Origin: Candidatus Limosilactobacillus intestinigallinarum
GTDB taxonomy: Bacteria > Bacillota > Bacilli > Lactobacillales > Lactobacillaceae
DNA length: 48,589 nucleotides
Direction: 5' to 3'
Assembly (NCBI GenBank): GCA_019117285.1
Contig: DXAA01000013.1
Location: forward strand, 66,373 to 114,961
Part shown: piece after piece, positions 1 through 9,169 of the stretch
Numbering within the stretch: the stretch's first letter is position 1
Layout: each line of letters starts with the position of its first letter
Position numbers and translations under genes: made by a program
The notes under the pieces: model-generated
Databases searched by the model: none
Seen by the model: the letters and a program-made list of their open reading frames with translations, nothing else
Told to the model about the DNA's origin: nothing

Positions 1-217
1 GATCCACCGGGGAACGGACAGCATGGAGGTCATCAACAAGCGGATCCAGAAGGCATTTGGCGAGATCCAGATGATGCAGAACTACGATTACGCGGTTGTG
101 AATGACGAAGTGCCCCGTGCCGTAGAGAAAATCAAGGACATCATCCGCACGGAACGGTTGCGGGTTCCCCGGGTAATGCCACGCTATCTTGAAATGTTAG
201 GAGACTCACAGAAATGA
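1..217 (+). CDS. gmk: Guanylate kinase, C-terminal fragment
   Basis: Guanylate kinase phosphorylates GMP to GDP with ATP in the cytoplasm. Only the last ~71 codons lie in the window; the open frame enters from the left edge in frame 2 (IHRGTDS, then [12 protein letters not shown]). The visible part is the C-terminal helical end of the family, with the R-x-x-x-D-S and K-R-I-Q-K-A elements followed by a basic tail. The N-terminal P-loop is outside the window. The stop overlaps the rpoZ start (ATGA at 214-217), which suggests translational coupling. The gmk-rpoZ pairing is the standard Firmicutes order and supports the call. Confidence 0.9.
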   Translation, partial: IHRGTDSMEVINKRIQKAFGEIQMMQNYDYAVVNDEVPRAVEKIKDIIRTERLRVPRVMPRYLEMLGDSQK

Positions 218-432
218 TTCTTTACCCATCAGTTGACGAATTGTTAAAGCGGATTGATTCGCGTTACTCACTGGTCATGCTGGCCAGCAAGCGGGCGCAC
301 GAACTGGACACTGGTTCCGCACCCCTGTTGGACCACTACGAATCCAGCAAGTCCGTCGGTAAGGCCCTTGAGGAGATCCTGGCCGGCAAGGTCACCATTG
401 ACCCCGACCACACCGAGGACCTGCAGGACTAA
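214..432 (+). CDS. rpoZ: RNA polymerase omega subunit
   Basis: This 72-residue protein matches the small omega subunit, which binds beta-prime and aids RNA polymerase assembly and stability. It starts [18 protein letters not shown] and has the conserved core [13 protein letters not shown] at about residues 19-31, then the typical short acidic C-terminus. Length is normal for Firmicutes omega. The ATG overlaps the gmk stop by four bases, so the two genes share a transcript. A hairpin with a T tract follows (455-500) and closes the unit before coaBC. Confidence 0.93.
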   Translation: MILYPSVDELLKRIDSRYSLVMLASKRAHELDTGSAPLLDHYESSKSVGKALEEILAGKVTIDPDHTEDLQD

Positions 433-454
433 TCAAATTACTTACTAAACACAT

Positions 455-500
455 GAGGGGACTTTTCACATCGATTGCGGTCGTGAAGCGTCCTCTTTTT
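455..500 (+). terminator. Rho-independent terminator after rpoZ
   Basis: GGGGAC at 457-462 can pair with GTCCTC at 490-495 (one G-U), and TTCAC at 465-469 pairs with GTGAA at 483-487. Five T residues follow (496-500). It separates gmk-rpoZ from coaBC. Confidence 0.75.
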
Positions 501-510
501 CTGTTCCCAA

Positions 511-519
511 TGATATAAT
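511..519 (+). promoter_or_regulatory. Extended -10 promoter of coaBC
   Basis: TGATATAAT is a perfect TGn extended -10 element, 32 bases upstream of the coaBC ATG. No good -35 box lies 17 bases upstream, as is usual for extended -10 promoters. It probably drives the coaBC-priA-fmt-rsmB operon. Confidence 0.7.
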
Positions 520-550
520 CAATTGAGAATAAATTGGATGGGGTGAAAGA

Positions 551-1747
551 ATGGCAAAAATAACGGTGTATCTCTCAGGAAGTATTGCGGCCTATAAGGG
601 GGTTGAGGTCGTACGGGGCCTGCAGAAGGCTGGGCATACGGTGCGGGTCGTGATGACCGCGGCCGCGACCAAGCTGGTGGGTCCGGCGACGCTGAACGCC
701 CTGACCAAGTACCCGGTGCTGACCGACCTCTGGGATGATCAGACCCAACCGATTCCGCACATTGAGCTGGCCGACTGGACCGAACTAGCCCTGGTGGTGC
801 CAGCCTCGGCGGACCTCCTGGCCAAGCTGGCCAACGGAATTGCCGACGATGCCGCCTCAACGACCCTCCTGGCCACGGCGGCGCCCAAGATAGTGGCGCC
901 GGCGATGAACCGACAGATGTGGGCAGCCCCCGCGACCCAACGGAACCTGGCCCGGCTGAAAAGCGATGGGGTCACCGTCATTGAACCGGTGACCGGTCGT
1001 CTGGCCGAGGGTTACCAGGGGCATGGCCGCCTGCCAGAACCGGACCAGATTGTTGCCCAGGTTCAGGATTTTCTCCAGGCCCGCGCCCGGCTCGCCGGTA
1101 AGCGAGTGGTGGTGACGGCCGGGGGAACCCGGGAACCGCTCGATCCGGTGCGCTACATCGGTAACCGGTCCTCCGGTAAGATGGGGATTGCCATCGCCCG
1201 GGCCGCGGCCCAGGCGGGGGCTCAGGTCACCCTGATCACCGGGCAGGTCAGCGTTCCCGTCCCCGATGATCCCCAAATCGAAGTGGTGACCGCCCTGACG
1301 ACTGAGGAGATGCTGGCGGCGGTCCAGACGGCTTTTAAGAAGGCGGACGCCCTGGTGATGGCGGCGGCCGTGGCCGATTACCGACCGGTGGCGGTGGCCA
1401 ACCAGAAGGTCAAAAAGGCCGCCGATCACGGGGGCTGGACGTTAGAACTGACGGAGACGGTCGATATCTTGAAGACCGTGGCCGCCACTAAGCGCCCCGA
1501 CCAACTGGTGGTCGGTTTTGCGGCTGAGACCGAGCAGCTCCTGGCCCACGCCCAGGATAAGCTAGCCAGCAAGCACGCCGACCTGATCGTTGCCAACAGC
1601 GTGGCGGGCAGTACGGGGGCGTTTGGTCGTGACGACGACCAGGTCACCATTCTCCGCCAGGGACGGCAGCCGGAGCAGTGGCCACGGATGACCAAGACAG
1701 CGGTGGCCCGGCGTCTGGTCGCCGAGTTAGCAACGAAAATGAAGTGA
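551..1747 (+). CDS. coaBC: Bifunctional phosphopantothenoylcysteine decarboxylase / phosphopantothenate-cysteine ligase
   Basis: Two steps of coenzyme A synthesis: the C-terminal CoaB half joins cysteine to 4'-phosphopantothenate, and the N-terminal FMN-dependent CoaC half decarboxylates the product. The 398-residue length is typical. CoaC (about 1-180) shows the SGSIAAYKG nucleotide loop and APAMNRQMW. The CoaB half begins near residue 187 with VVVTAGGTREPLDPVRYIGN and SSGKMG, followed by AAAVADY and the K-V-K-K lysines. An oddity: the substrate flap normally reads L-A-C-G, but here it is L-A-E-G (Glu153, codon 1007-1009), so the usual catalytic Cys is absent. GGGGTGA just upstream of the ATG is the SD. 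priA follows 9 bases after the stop. Confidence 0.92.
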   Translation: MAKITVYLSGSIAAYKGVEVVRGLQKAGHTVRVVMTAAATKLVGPATLNALTKYPVLTDLWDDQTQPIPHIELADWTELALVVPASADLLAKLANGIADDAASTTLLATAAPKIVAPAMNRQMWAAPATQRNLARLKSDGVTVIEPVTGRLAEGYQGHGRLPEPDQIVAQVQDFLQARARLAGKRVVVTAGGTREPLDPVRYIGNRSSGKMGIAIARAAAQAGAQVTLITGQVSVPVPDDPQIEVVTALTTEEMLAAVQTAFKKADALVMAAAVADYRPVAVANQKVKKAADHGGWTLELTETVDILKTVAATKRPDQLVVGFAAETEQLLAHAQDKLASKHADLIVANSVAGSTGAFGRDDDQVTILRQGRQPEQWPRMTKTAVARRLVAELATKMK

Positions 1748-1756
1748 GGTGATTGG

Positions 1757-4180
1757 ATGGCAGAACTGGCTCAGGTTGTTGTTGACGTGCCGACAATGCA
1801 GACCAATCAACCCTACACCTACCTGGTACCGACACCACTAGAGCGGCAGCTCCAGGTGGGGATGCGGGTGGCCGTGCCCTTCGGCAATGGTCATCGCCAG
1901 GTCCAGGGGTTCGTGGTTGGCTTCACCACGCATTCCAATTACGATGGCGAGCTGAAGCCGATCGCTGCGGTGATGGACCTCCAGCCGGTGGTGAACGCCG
2001 AGCTCCTCGACCTCAGTAAGTGGCTGGCTGACACTACTTACGCCTTCTGGATCTCCTGTCTGTACACCATGTTACCCAACATGCTCAAGTCCAAGACCCA
2101 GCGCTTCGTCCGGGTGGTCGACGAGATCGACGAGCAGACCTACTTCGACCTCTTTCACGGCAAGGACGAATGTGACCTGGCTGAGCTGCAGGGTGATCCG
2201 GCCAAGGTCAAGCAGCTGCTGAAACTCCAGCGGGCAAAGAAGGTTGAGATCACCTACCGGGTGGCCGACCGGGCCCGGGCCAAGACGGTGACCGGAATTA
2301 CCCCCTTGCTGGACTTTGAACAACTGGAGAATGCCCGGACCTCCCTGCACCCGAACGCCCACGCCCAGAACCGTCTGCTGTCCTACCTGCAGAGTATCAT
2401 TGGCCAGACCGTTAAACAGACCACGGCCGAACAACGGGCCCAGCTGCGCGCCGCCACCTTCAACCAGGGGGCCAAGAAGGGCTGGCTGAAGAAGGTGCCG
2501 GTCGAGGTTTACCGCAACCCTTACGCCCAGCCGGTCGATGACGATCACCTGGAAGAACCGCTGAAGCTGAATCCCGACCAGGAGCGGGTGGTCCAGACCG
2601 TCGACCAGGCGATCGATGACCGAAAGAGCCAGACTTTCCTCCTCCAGGGGGTCACGGGCAGCGGGAAGACCGAGGTCTACCTGCAGACGATTGCCCGGGC
2701 CCTGGATAAGGGCCAGACCGCCCTGATGCTGGTCCCGGAGATCTCGCTGACCCCGCAGATCGTCAACCGGGTGCGGCGCCGGTTCGGCTCCCAGGTGGCG
2801 GTCCTGCACAGCGGCCTCTCCAATGGGGAACGCTATGATGAATGGCGTCGGATCAACAATGGGGACGCTCGAGTGGTGGTCGGGGCCCGGTCCGCGGTCT
2901 TTGCCCCCCTGGAAAACATCGGGGTGATCATCCTCGATGAGGAGCACGAGACCAGCTACAAGCAAGACGACATGCCCCGCTACCACGCCCGGGAGGTGGC
3001 CAAGTGGCGGAGTAGGTTCCATCACGCTCCCCTGATCCTCGGTTCGGCCACCCCAAGCCTAGAGAGTCGGGCCCGGGCGCTGAAGGGGGTCTACCAGTTA
3101 CTGCGTCTGCCGCACCGGGTCAACCAGCAGCCCCTGCCGCCGATCGAGGTGGTCGACATGCGGCCTGAAGTCAAGCGCCGCGGGGAGAGCAACTTCTCGA
3201 CCAAGCTGCTCCGGGAGCTGGACCTGCGCCTGCAGCGTCACGAGCAAAGCATCCTAATGTTGAATCGACGGGGTTTCTCCTCCTTCATGATGTGCCGGGA
3301 CTGCGGGGAGGTCCTGAAGTGTCCCAACTGTGACATTTCCCTGACCCTCCACCTGGACACCCGGACGATGAAGTGTCACTACTGCGGGCATGAGGAAGCG
3401 ATCCCCCAAGTCTGCCCGCACTGCCACAGCCGGCACATTCGCTACTACGGGACCGGGACCGAGAAGGTGGAGCAGGAACTCCACCGGCTCCTACCCGCCG
3501 CCCGGATCATCCGGATGGATGTCGACACCACCCGCCGCAAGGGGATGCACGAGAAGCTCCTCCGCCAGTTTGGTCACCGACAGGCCGATATCCTGCTCGG
3601 TACCCAGATGATCGCTAAGGGGCTTGACTTCCCCAACGTCACCCTGGTCGGGGTGTTGAACGCCGATACCGGCCTGGGTTTGCCCGACTTCCGGGCCAGT
3701 GAGCACACCTTTGACCTCCTGAGTCAGGTGAGCGGCCGGGCTGGCCGGGCCAACAAGCCGGGGCAGGTGATCATCCAGACCTTCAACCCCGACCACTACG
3801 CCATCAAAGACGCCCAGGCCCACGACTACGAACGTTTCTTCCGCCACGAGATGGCCCTGCGCCACCAGGCCGGCTACCCGCCTTACTACTACACGGTCCG
3901 CCTGATGGCCAGCCATCCGGAAGAGGCCCAGGCGGCCCGGGCGATGACCGCGATCCACCAGCAGCTGGTGAGTGGCCTGGCCTCGTCGACCATCATCCTG
4001 GGCCCCAGCCCCCGGGCGATTGCGCGGATGAAGCGCCGCTACTACTACCAGATTGTGATCAAGTACAAGCATGATCCGCACCTGCACGACCTCCTGCAGA
4101 CAATTCTCCAGGAGACGCAGGAGAAGGAATTCAAGGACGTTCAGGTCAGCATCGACCCGGACCCGCAATACTTCATGTAA
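1757..4180 (+). CDS. priA: Primosomal replication restart helicase PriA
   Basis: PriA recognises stalled forks and D-loops and reloads the replicative helicase. The 807-residue frame has an N-terminal DNA-binding region (about 1-110), the Walker A motif GVTGSGKTEVY near residue 298, the DEEH box (LDEEHETSYK), and eight zinc-ligand cysteines in four pairs at about 513-560 (CRDCG, CPNCD, CHYCG, CPHC). The helicase C-terminal motifs include GTGTEKVEQEL and QVSGRAGR. Length and layout are normal. SD GAGGTGAT lies just before the ATG. It is the second gene of the coaBC operon. In B. subtilis def usually sits between priA and fmt; here it is absent and fmt follows after 17 bases. Confidence 0.96.
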   Translation: MAELAQVVVDVPTMQTNQPYTYLVPTPLERQLQVGMRVAVPFGNGHRQVQGFVVGFTTHSNYDGELKPIAAVMDLQPVVNAELLDLSKWLADTTYAFWISCLYTMLPNMLKSKTQRFVRVVDEIDEQTYFDLFHGKDECDLAELQGDPAKVKQLLKLQRAKKVEITYRVADRARAKTVTGITPLLDFEQLENARTSLHPNAHAQNRLLSYLQSIIGQTVKQTTAEQRAQLRAATFNQGAKKGWLKKVPVEVYRNPYAQPVDDDHLEEPLKLNPDQERVVQTVDQAIDDRKSQTFLLQGVTGSGKTEVYLQTIARALDKGQTALMLVPEISLTPQIVNRVRRRFGSQVAVLHSGLSNGERYDEWRRINNGDARVVVGARSAVFAPLENIGVIILDEEHETSYKQDDMPRYHAREVAKWRSRFHHAPLILGSATPSLESRARALKGVYQLLRLPHRVNQQPLPPIEVVDMRPEVKRRGESNFSTKLLRELDLRLQRHEQSILMLNRRGFSSFMMCRDCGEVLKCPNCDISLTLHLDTRTMKCHYCGHEEAIPQVCPHCHSRHIRYYGTGTEKVEQELHRLLPAARIIRMDVDTTRRKGMHEKLLRQFGHRQADILLGTQMIAKGLDFPNVTLVGVLNADTGLGLPDFRASEHTFDLLSQVSGRAGRANKPGQVIIQTFNPDHYAIKDAQAHDYERFFRHEMALRHQAGYPPYYYTVRLMASHPEEAQAARAMTAIHQQLVSGLASSTIILGPSPRAIARMKRRYYYQIVIKYKHDPHLHDLLQTILQETQEKEFKDVQVSIDPDPQYFM

Positions 4181-4197
4181 ACGAAAGGAAGATCGAT

Positions 4198-5151
4198 ATG
4201 TCAACATCAATTGTTTTTATGGGGACCCCACAGTTTGCCGTCCCGATTCTCCAGAGCCTGATTGACCAGCCCGACTACGACGTCAAGGCGGTGCTGACCC
4301 AGCCGGACCACCGGATCGGTCGCAAGCGCGTTCTGACGGCCTCACCGGTCAAGCAGCTGGCCGAAAAGTACGACATCGAGGTCCTGCAACCGGCCAAACT
4401 CGCCAAGAGCCCCGAGATGGACCGGATCATTGACCTCCAGCCCGACCTGATGATCACCGCCGCCTATGGTCAGTTCCTGCCGACCAAGCTGCTGGACGCC
4501 GCCAAGATTGCGGCCATCAACGTCCACGGCTCCCTCCTGCCCAAGTACCGGGGTGGGGCCCCAATCCAGTACGCGGTCATCAACGGCGACCAGGAGACCG
4601 GGATCTCCATCATGTACATGGTCAAGAAGATGGATGCCGGAGACGTGATCGCCCAGGAGGCCATCCCAATCGAGAAGGATGACGACGCCGGCACGATGTT
4701 TGACAAGCTCAGCATCCTCGGCCGCGACCTCTTGCTCAAGACCCTGCCCGACCTGATCGCCGGCCGGGTTCACCCGGTTGCCCAGGATCCGGATAAGGTG
4801 GTCTTCTCGCCAAACATCTCCAGCGAGCAGGAGCGGATCGACTACCGGATGACCGCCACCCAGATCGACAACAAGGTCCGGGGGCTGCGGCCGGCGCCCC
4901 TGGGCAACATGATTATCGACGGCCTGCGGACCAAGATCTATGACGTGACCCCACTGGACGAGCACACCGACCGTCCTGCTGGCCAGGTCGTCCGGGCCAC
5001 TAAGCATCAGCTGGTCCTGGCAGCCGGGGAGGGAACCACCTACCAGATCAACCGCCTCAAGCCGGCCGGCAAGCAGGCCATGGACATTACGGCCTACCTG
5101 AACGGTCACCAGCAGCTCAAGGAAGGAGTTCAAGCAGTAAGCGATGACTAA
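4198..5151 (+). CDS. fmt: Methionyl-tRNA formyltransferase
   Basis: Fmt transfers the formyl group of 10-formyltetrahydrofolate to Met-tRNAfMet for translation initiation. The 317-residue protein starts with the Rossmann-like strand and FMGTPQFAVPIL. It carries the catalytic signature around NVHGSLLPKYRGGAPIQ (about 107-123), including the invariant Asn, His and the SLLP loop, and the C-terminal OB-like domain follows from about residue 205. The SD is AAAGGAAG. The 3' end overlaps the rsmB start by eight bases, which implies coupling. Its usual partner def (peptide deformylase) is not adjacent. Confidence 0.96.
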   Translation: MSTSIVFMGTPQFAVPILQSLIDQPDYDVKAVLTQPDHRIGRKRVLTASPVKQLAEKYDIEVLQPAKLAKSPEMDRIIDLQPDLMITAAYGQFLPTKLLDAAKIAAINVHGSLLPKYRGGAPIQYAVINGDQETGISIMYMVKKMDAGDVIAQEAIPIEKDDDAGTMFDKLSILGRDLLLKTLPDLIAGRVHPVAQDPDKVVFSPNISSEQERIDYRMTATQIDNKVRGLRPAPLGNMIIDGLRTKIYDVTPLDEHTDRPAGQVVRATKHQLVLAAGEGTTYQINRLKPAGKQAMDITAYLNGHQQLKEGVQAVSDD

Positions 5152-6478
5152 GAAGACACAATCGACGGCCCGCGGGGTGGCCCTGACTGCCCTGGAACGG
5201 ATCCGCCAGGGAGCCTACTCCAACATTGAGCTCGACCAGCTCCTTTCCCGGACGGCCCTGAAAGACAGTGACCGGCGCCTGGCCACTAACATCGTCTACG
5301 GGGTTCTCCAGCACCAGCTGACCCTCGACTACTGGCTGCGGCCCTTCGTTCACCGGAAGCTGGATTCCTGGGTCGAGACCCTGCTGTGGATGGCGATCTA
5401 CCAGTACCACTACCTCGACCGGGTCCCCGACTGGGCGGTCACCAACGAGAGCATCGAACTGGCCAAGCAGTGGGGTAACCCCGGCACCCGCAAGTTCGTC
5501 ACCGGGGTCCTCCACGCCATCCTCCGTCAGGGCCTGGCTGACCTGGACACGATTGCCGATCCAACCCGACGCCTGGCCATTCGGGAGAGCGTGCCGGACT
5601 GGCTGGTGACGGCCTTCGTCGACCAATACGGGATGCCAAAGACGGCAGAAATCCTGACGGCCATCAACCAGCCGGCCCACGTATCAATCCGGGTCAACCC
5701 GGCCGTCACCAGCCTGGACCGGGTGAAGGCAACCCTGGAACAGGCGGGGATTGAGACCCGGCCGAGTGCGATTGCCCCAGACGCCCTGGTGATCACCAAG
5801 GGCGAGGTTCTCTCCAGCGACCTCTTTGCCCAGGGGGCGATCACGGTCCAGGACGAGAGCGCCATGTTGGCCGTCGACAGCATGCAGGTCCAGCCCGGCG
5901 ACCGGGTCCTGGACGCCTGTGCGGCCCCGGGGGGGAAGACGGTCCAAATTGCGGCCCAGCTTACCAATGGCCGGGTGGACGCCCTGGACATCCACCAGCA
6001 CAAGACCCGCCTGATCGAGAAAAACGCCCGCCGGCTCCACCTGGCCGACCGGGTGGTGACCCACGCCCTGGATGCCCGCCAGGTTGACCGGGTCTTTGCC
6101 GACGAGAGCTTCGACAAGATTCTGGTTGACGCCCCCTGCAGCGGGATTGGCCTCCTGCGTCGTAAGCCGGAGATCCGCTACAGCAAGCGGCCCCAAGACA
6201 GTGACCAACTTCACCAAATCCAACTGGCAATTTTGAATGCCGTCGCACCAAAAGTGAAAAAAGGCGGTATAATTACGTACAGTACGTGCACGATCCTGGA
6301 CCAGGAAAACAACGGGACGGTGCAGGCCTTCCTGGCCGCCCACCCCGACTTCCAGCTGGTCCGGACCGCAACGACACGTCATGTCAAAGATGATCGAACT
6401 ACCGCCACGCTGACGATCCTGCCGTCCGACTTCGGGTCCGATGGCTTCTTCATCAGCACACTTAAGCGGGTTATGTAG
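5144..6478 (+). CDS. rsmB: 16S rRNA (cytosine-967-C5)-methyltransferase RsmB
   Basis: RsmB methylates C967 of 16S rRNA. The 444-residue protein has an N-terminal NusB-like RNA-binding domain (about 1-140) and a C-terminal Rossmann methyltransferase with DACAAPGGKT (SAM binding), DAPCSGIG (motif IV) and TYSTCT (motif VI). The two cysteines, in DAPC and STC, are the expected release and nucleophile residues. The start lies inside the fmt 3' end. The GGAAGGAG SD is about 16 bases upstream, longer than usual, so re-initiation by ribosomes finishing fmt is plausible. rlmN, which follows this gene in B. subtilis, is missing; prpC comes next after 15 bases. Confidence 0.95.
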   Translation: MTKKTQSTARGVALTALERIRQGAYSNIELDQLLSRTALKDSDRRLATNIVYGVLQHQLTLDYWLRPFVHRKLDSWVETLLWMAIYQYHYLDRVPDWAVTNESIELAKQWGNPGTRKFVTGVLHAILRQGLADLDTIADPTRRLAIRESVPDWLVTAFVDQYGMPKTAEILTAINQPAHVSIRVNPAVTSLDRVKATLEQAGIETRPSAIAPDALVITKGEVLSSDLFAQGAITVQDESAMLAVDSMQVQPGDRVLDACAAPGGKTVQIAAQLTNGRVDALDIHQHKTRLIEKNARRLHLADRVVTHALDARQVDRVFADESFDKILVDAPCSGIGLLRRKPEIRYSKRPQDSDQLHQIQLAILNAVAPKVKKGGIITYSTCTILDQENNGTVQAFLAAHPDFQLVRTATTRHVKDDRTTATLTILPSDFGSDGFFISTLKRVM

Positions 6479-6493
6479 AAGGGAATTCAGATA

Positions 6494-7234
6494 ATGAAAG
6501 TTGCCTATCAAACGGATATCGGTCGACAGCGATCACAGAACCAGGATCGGGTGGCCCAATACATCGATAAGAATGGTAATCGCCTTGTCGTGATTGCCGA
6601 CGGTATTGGGGGCAACCAGAGTGGTGACGTGGCCGCCGAAATGACCATCAAACGGCTCGGTCATCGTTTCAAGGTGGACAGCCCGACCGAACCACTGGAG
6701 GCGATCCGGTGGTTTGCCCGGGAGGTCCAGTTAATTAACGATCAGATTCTTAAAAAATCAAAAGAGAAAATCACGTACCAGGGGATGGGAACGACGATGG
6801 TAGCCGCCATCATCTTCAAGAAGACGCTGGTGGTCGCCAACATCGGTGACAGCCGGGGTTACCTGCTGCACCGTAGTACGCTGACCCAGGTCACGATTGA
6901 CCATTCCCTGGTCAATGAACTAGTAATCAGCGGTGATATTACCGAGGAGGAAGCCCTTGAGCTTCCGCAGAGTAACATTATTACCCGGGCAATCGGGATC
7001 TCTAAGGACGCCCAGATCGAGGTTAATCGTTTTGACTTCAATCCGGGCGACCAGCTTTTGATGTGTTCGGACGGCCTCTTCAAGACCGTTGAGAAGCGGG
7101 ACATGGTGGACGTCCTTCGCCAGCCGATCTCACTGAAGGCCAAGTGCGCCCAATTGGTGGACATGGCCAATGAGGCGGGCGGCCCCGATAATATTACCGT
7201 CTTAATTGGAATAAATGATGACCAGGAGGGTTGA
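6494..7234 (+). CDS. prpC: PP2C-family protein serine/threonine phosphatase
   Basis: This is a cytoplasmic, metal-dependent (PPM) phosphatase that opposes the adjacent PASTA kinase. The 246-residue single domain shows the family metal ligands: the first Asp in TDIGRQRSQNQD, then VIADGIGGNQSGD, GDSRGYL, LMCSDGL and the final GGPDNITV. Length equals the family norm. The stop falls three bases before the kinase ATG, and its SD (AGGAGGG, 7224-7230) lies inside the phosphatase reading frame, so the pair is translationally linked. This is the canonical prpC-prkC (stp-stk) pair. Codon use drifts to somewhat more AT-rich than in rsmB. Confidence 0.95.
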   Translation: MKVAYQTDIGRQRSQNQDRVAQYIDKNGNRLVVIADGIGGNQSGDVAAEMTIKRLGHRFKVDSPTEPLEAIRWFAREVQLINDQILKKSKEKITYQGMGTTMVAAIIFKKTLVVANIGDSRGYLLHRSTLTQVTIDHSLVNELVISGDITEEEALELPQSNIITRAIGISKDAQIEVNRFDFNPGDQLLMCSDGLFKTVEKRDMVDVLRQPISLKAKCAQLVDMANEAGGPDNITVLIGINDDQEG

Positions 7235-7236
7235 TT

Positions 7237-9153
7237 ATGAATCCTGGAGACATAATTGGCCATCGGTATAAGATTATTCGCTCCCTGGGTGAGGGGGGCA
7301 TGGCAAACGTCTACCTGGCCTACGACACGGTCCTGGACCGGCAAGTCTCGGTCAAGGTGCTGCGCCTCGACCTGCGTGACGACCCCAACACCAAGCGAAG
7401 GTTCCGGCGGGAGGCGATGTCAGCCACCAAGCTGAACGATCCCCATATTGTTGGGATCTTCGACACCGGCGAGGAAAACGGCCTCCAATACATGGTGATG
7501 CAGTACGTCCAGGGGACCGACCTCAAGGCCTATATCAAGGACCACTACCCGATTGCCCTGCCCCAGGTGATTGACATCATGGAGCAGGTCCTGTCGGCGG
7601 TGGAGGCGGCCCACGCCCACGGCATCATTCACCGGGACCTCAAACCACAGAATATCTTAATCGATGAGAATAAAAACATTAAAATCACGGACTTTGGGAT
7701 TGCCGTCGCGGTCTCCCAAAATTCCCTGACCCAGACCAATACCCTGATGGGGTCGGTCCACTACCTCTCGCCTGAACAGGCGCGGGGAAGCATCGCGACG
7801 AAGAAGTCGGATATCTATTCACTGGGGATCATCCTCTACGAACTGCTGACCGGGAAGGTGCCATTCGAGGGGGAAAACGCCGTCTCGATTGCCATCAAAC
7901 ACTTCCGGGAGGACATCCCATCGGTGCGGTCCGTCAACCCCCACATTCCCCAACCGCTGGAGAACGTGGTGATCCGGGCGACCGCCAAGGACCCGATCGA
8001 CCGTTACGAGAACGTCAAGCAGATGGCTGACGACCTGAAGACGTCCCTGGACCCAGCCCGGGCTAAGGAACCCCGTCTGGTGATCCATCATGATGACAAC
8101 GGGGAGACCAAGGTCCTGCCGCTAAACAAGCTACCCCACAACCGCAAGAATCCTGATGCTGGTCAGACGTCCAGTCCCCAGCAGCCTCCTAAGCCTAAGC
8201 CAAGCTTTTGGCAACGCAACCGCCGCCACATCATCGGGGCCCTCATCCTGATCGTGGTGGCGATCGTGGCCGGTTGCAGCTGGTGGTTCCTCCTCCGGCA
8301 GGTGATCATCCCCGACGTCGAGGGGCAGACTCCCCTGCAGGCCGAGCAGCGGCTGAAGAAGCAGTCCCTGCGGGTTGGCAACATCACTCGGGTGCATGAC
8401 CAGAACGTTGCCAAGAACCACATCATCAGGATGCAGCCGGGCCCGAGCACTAAGACCCGGGTCAACAGCAGCATCAACTTAGCGGTCAGTACGGGGGTCC
8501 GTCAGCTGAGGATGGGCCACTATGTCGGTCGGGACTACGCCGAGACAGCCAAGATGCTTCGCCAGAAGGGCTTCCGGGTTCACCGGCGGATGGTGTATTC
8601 CGACACGATTGATCCCGGAACAATCACCAAGCAGAATTATCGGCGGGGGACCGTCGTCAAGCCGAACCGTAACATCATCGACTTTGAGGTGAGTGCCGGT
8701 AAGCAGAATATCAAGATTCCCGACTTCACCAACCAGGACATCAGCGTGGTTCAACAGTTTGCCAACAAGCACAACCTCCAGCTGACGACCCAGCAGAAGA
8801 AGTCGAAGACGATCGCCACCAACCACGTGATCAGCCAGACCCCTAAGGCGGGGATGACCCTCAACCACGGGGACACCCTGACGGTCACGATTGCCAACTC
8901 CGGCAACCAGACCAAGACGACTAACATTCAGATCAACATCCCGTTTGACAGCAACGGTGGCCAGCGGGAGAACCGGGTCCAGGTCTACATCCGGGATGCC
9001 AACCACAACCTGACGATGGAGTACCAGGACATCACCATCAACCAGGAGACCACCATCAACGTGCCGTTCACCCTGAAGAACGGCCAGACGGGGGCCTACC
9101 GGGTGGTTCGCAATGGACGAACCATCATGAGTGCCACCAACATTACCGGATAA
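7237..9153 (+). CDS. prkC: PASTA-domain serine/threonine protein kinase
   Basis: A membrane sensor kinase that binds muropeptides or lipid II outside and phosphorylates cell-wall, division and translation proteins inside. I take the ATG at 7237 (638 aa), six bases after AGGAGGG, over the TTG at 7231. Kinase domain about 1-270: G-loop [15 protein letters not shown] (Ser for the common Ala before the ATP lysine), HRDLKPQN (Asp134 catalytic), DFG at 152-154, SPEQARG. A proline-rich juxtamembrane segment precedes one membrane helix at about 332-354. Three PASTA repeats follow (about 357-560), the first opening [17 protein letters not shown]-terminal tail of about 75 residues follows, reading like a beta domain. 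Orientation is N-in, C-out. Confidence 0.96.
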   Translation: MNPGDIIGHRYKIIRSLGEGGMANVYLAYDTVLDRQVSVKVLRLDLRDDPNTKRRFRREAMSATKLNDPHIVGIFDTGEENGLQYMVMQYVQGTDLKAYIKDHYPIALPQVIDIMEQVLSAVEAAHAHGIIHRDLKPQNILIDENKNIKITDFGIAVAVSQNSLTQTNTLMGSVHYLSPEQARGSIATKKSDIYSLGIILYELLTGKVPFEGENAVSIAIKHFREDIPSVRSVNPHIPQPLENVVIRATAKDPIDRYENVKQMADDLKTSLDPARAKEPRLVIHHDDNGETKVLPLNKLPHNRKNPDAGQTSSPQQPPKPKPSFWQRNRRHIIGALILIVVAIVAGCSWWFLLRQVIIPDVEGQTPLQAEQRLKKQSLRVGNITRVHDQNVAKNHIIRMQPGPSTKTRVNSSINLAVSTGVRQLRMGHYVGRDYAETAKMLRQKGFRVHRRMVYSDTIDPGTITKQNYRRGTVVKPNRNIIDFEVSAGKQNIKIPDFTNQDISVVQQFANKHNLQLTTQQKKSKTIATNHVISQTPKAGMTLNHGDTLTVTIANSGNQTKTTNIQINIPFDSNGGQRENRVQVYIRDANHNLTMEYQDITINQETTINVPFTLKNGQTGAYRVVRNGRTIMSATNITG

Positions 9154-9169
9154 GAAAGTGAGGCGTGTC

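Noticed and set aside
9131-9169. Upstream start for rsgA
   Set aside because: It would overlap prkC, lacks an SD, and adds residues absent from the family; GTG 9170 has AGTGAGG correctly placed.
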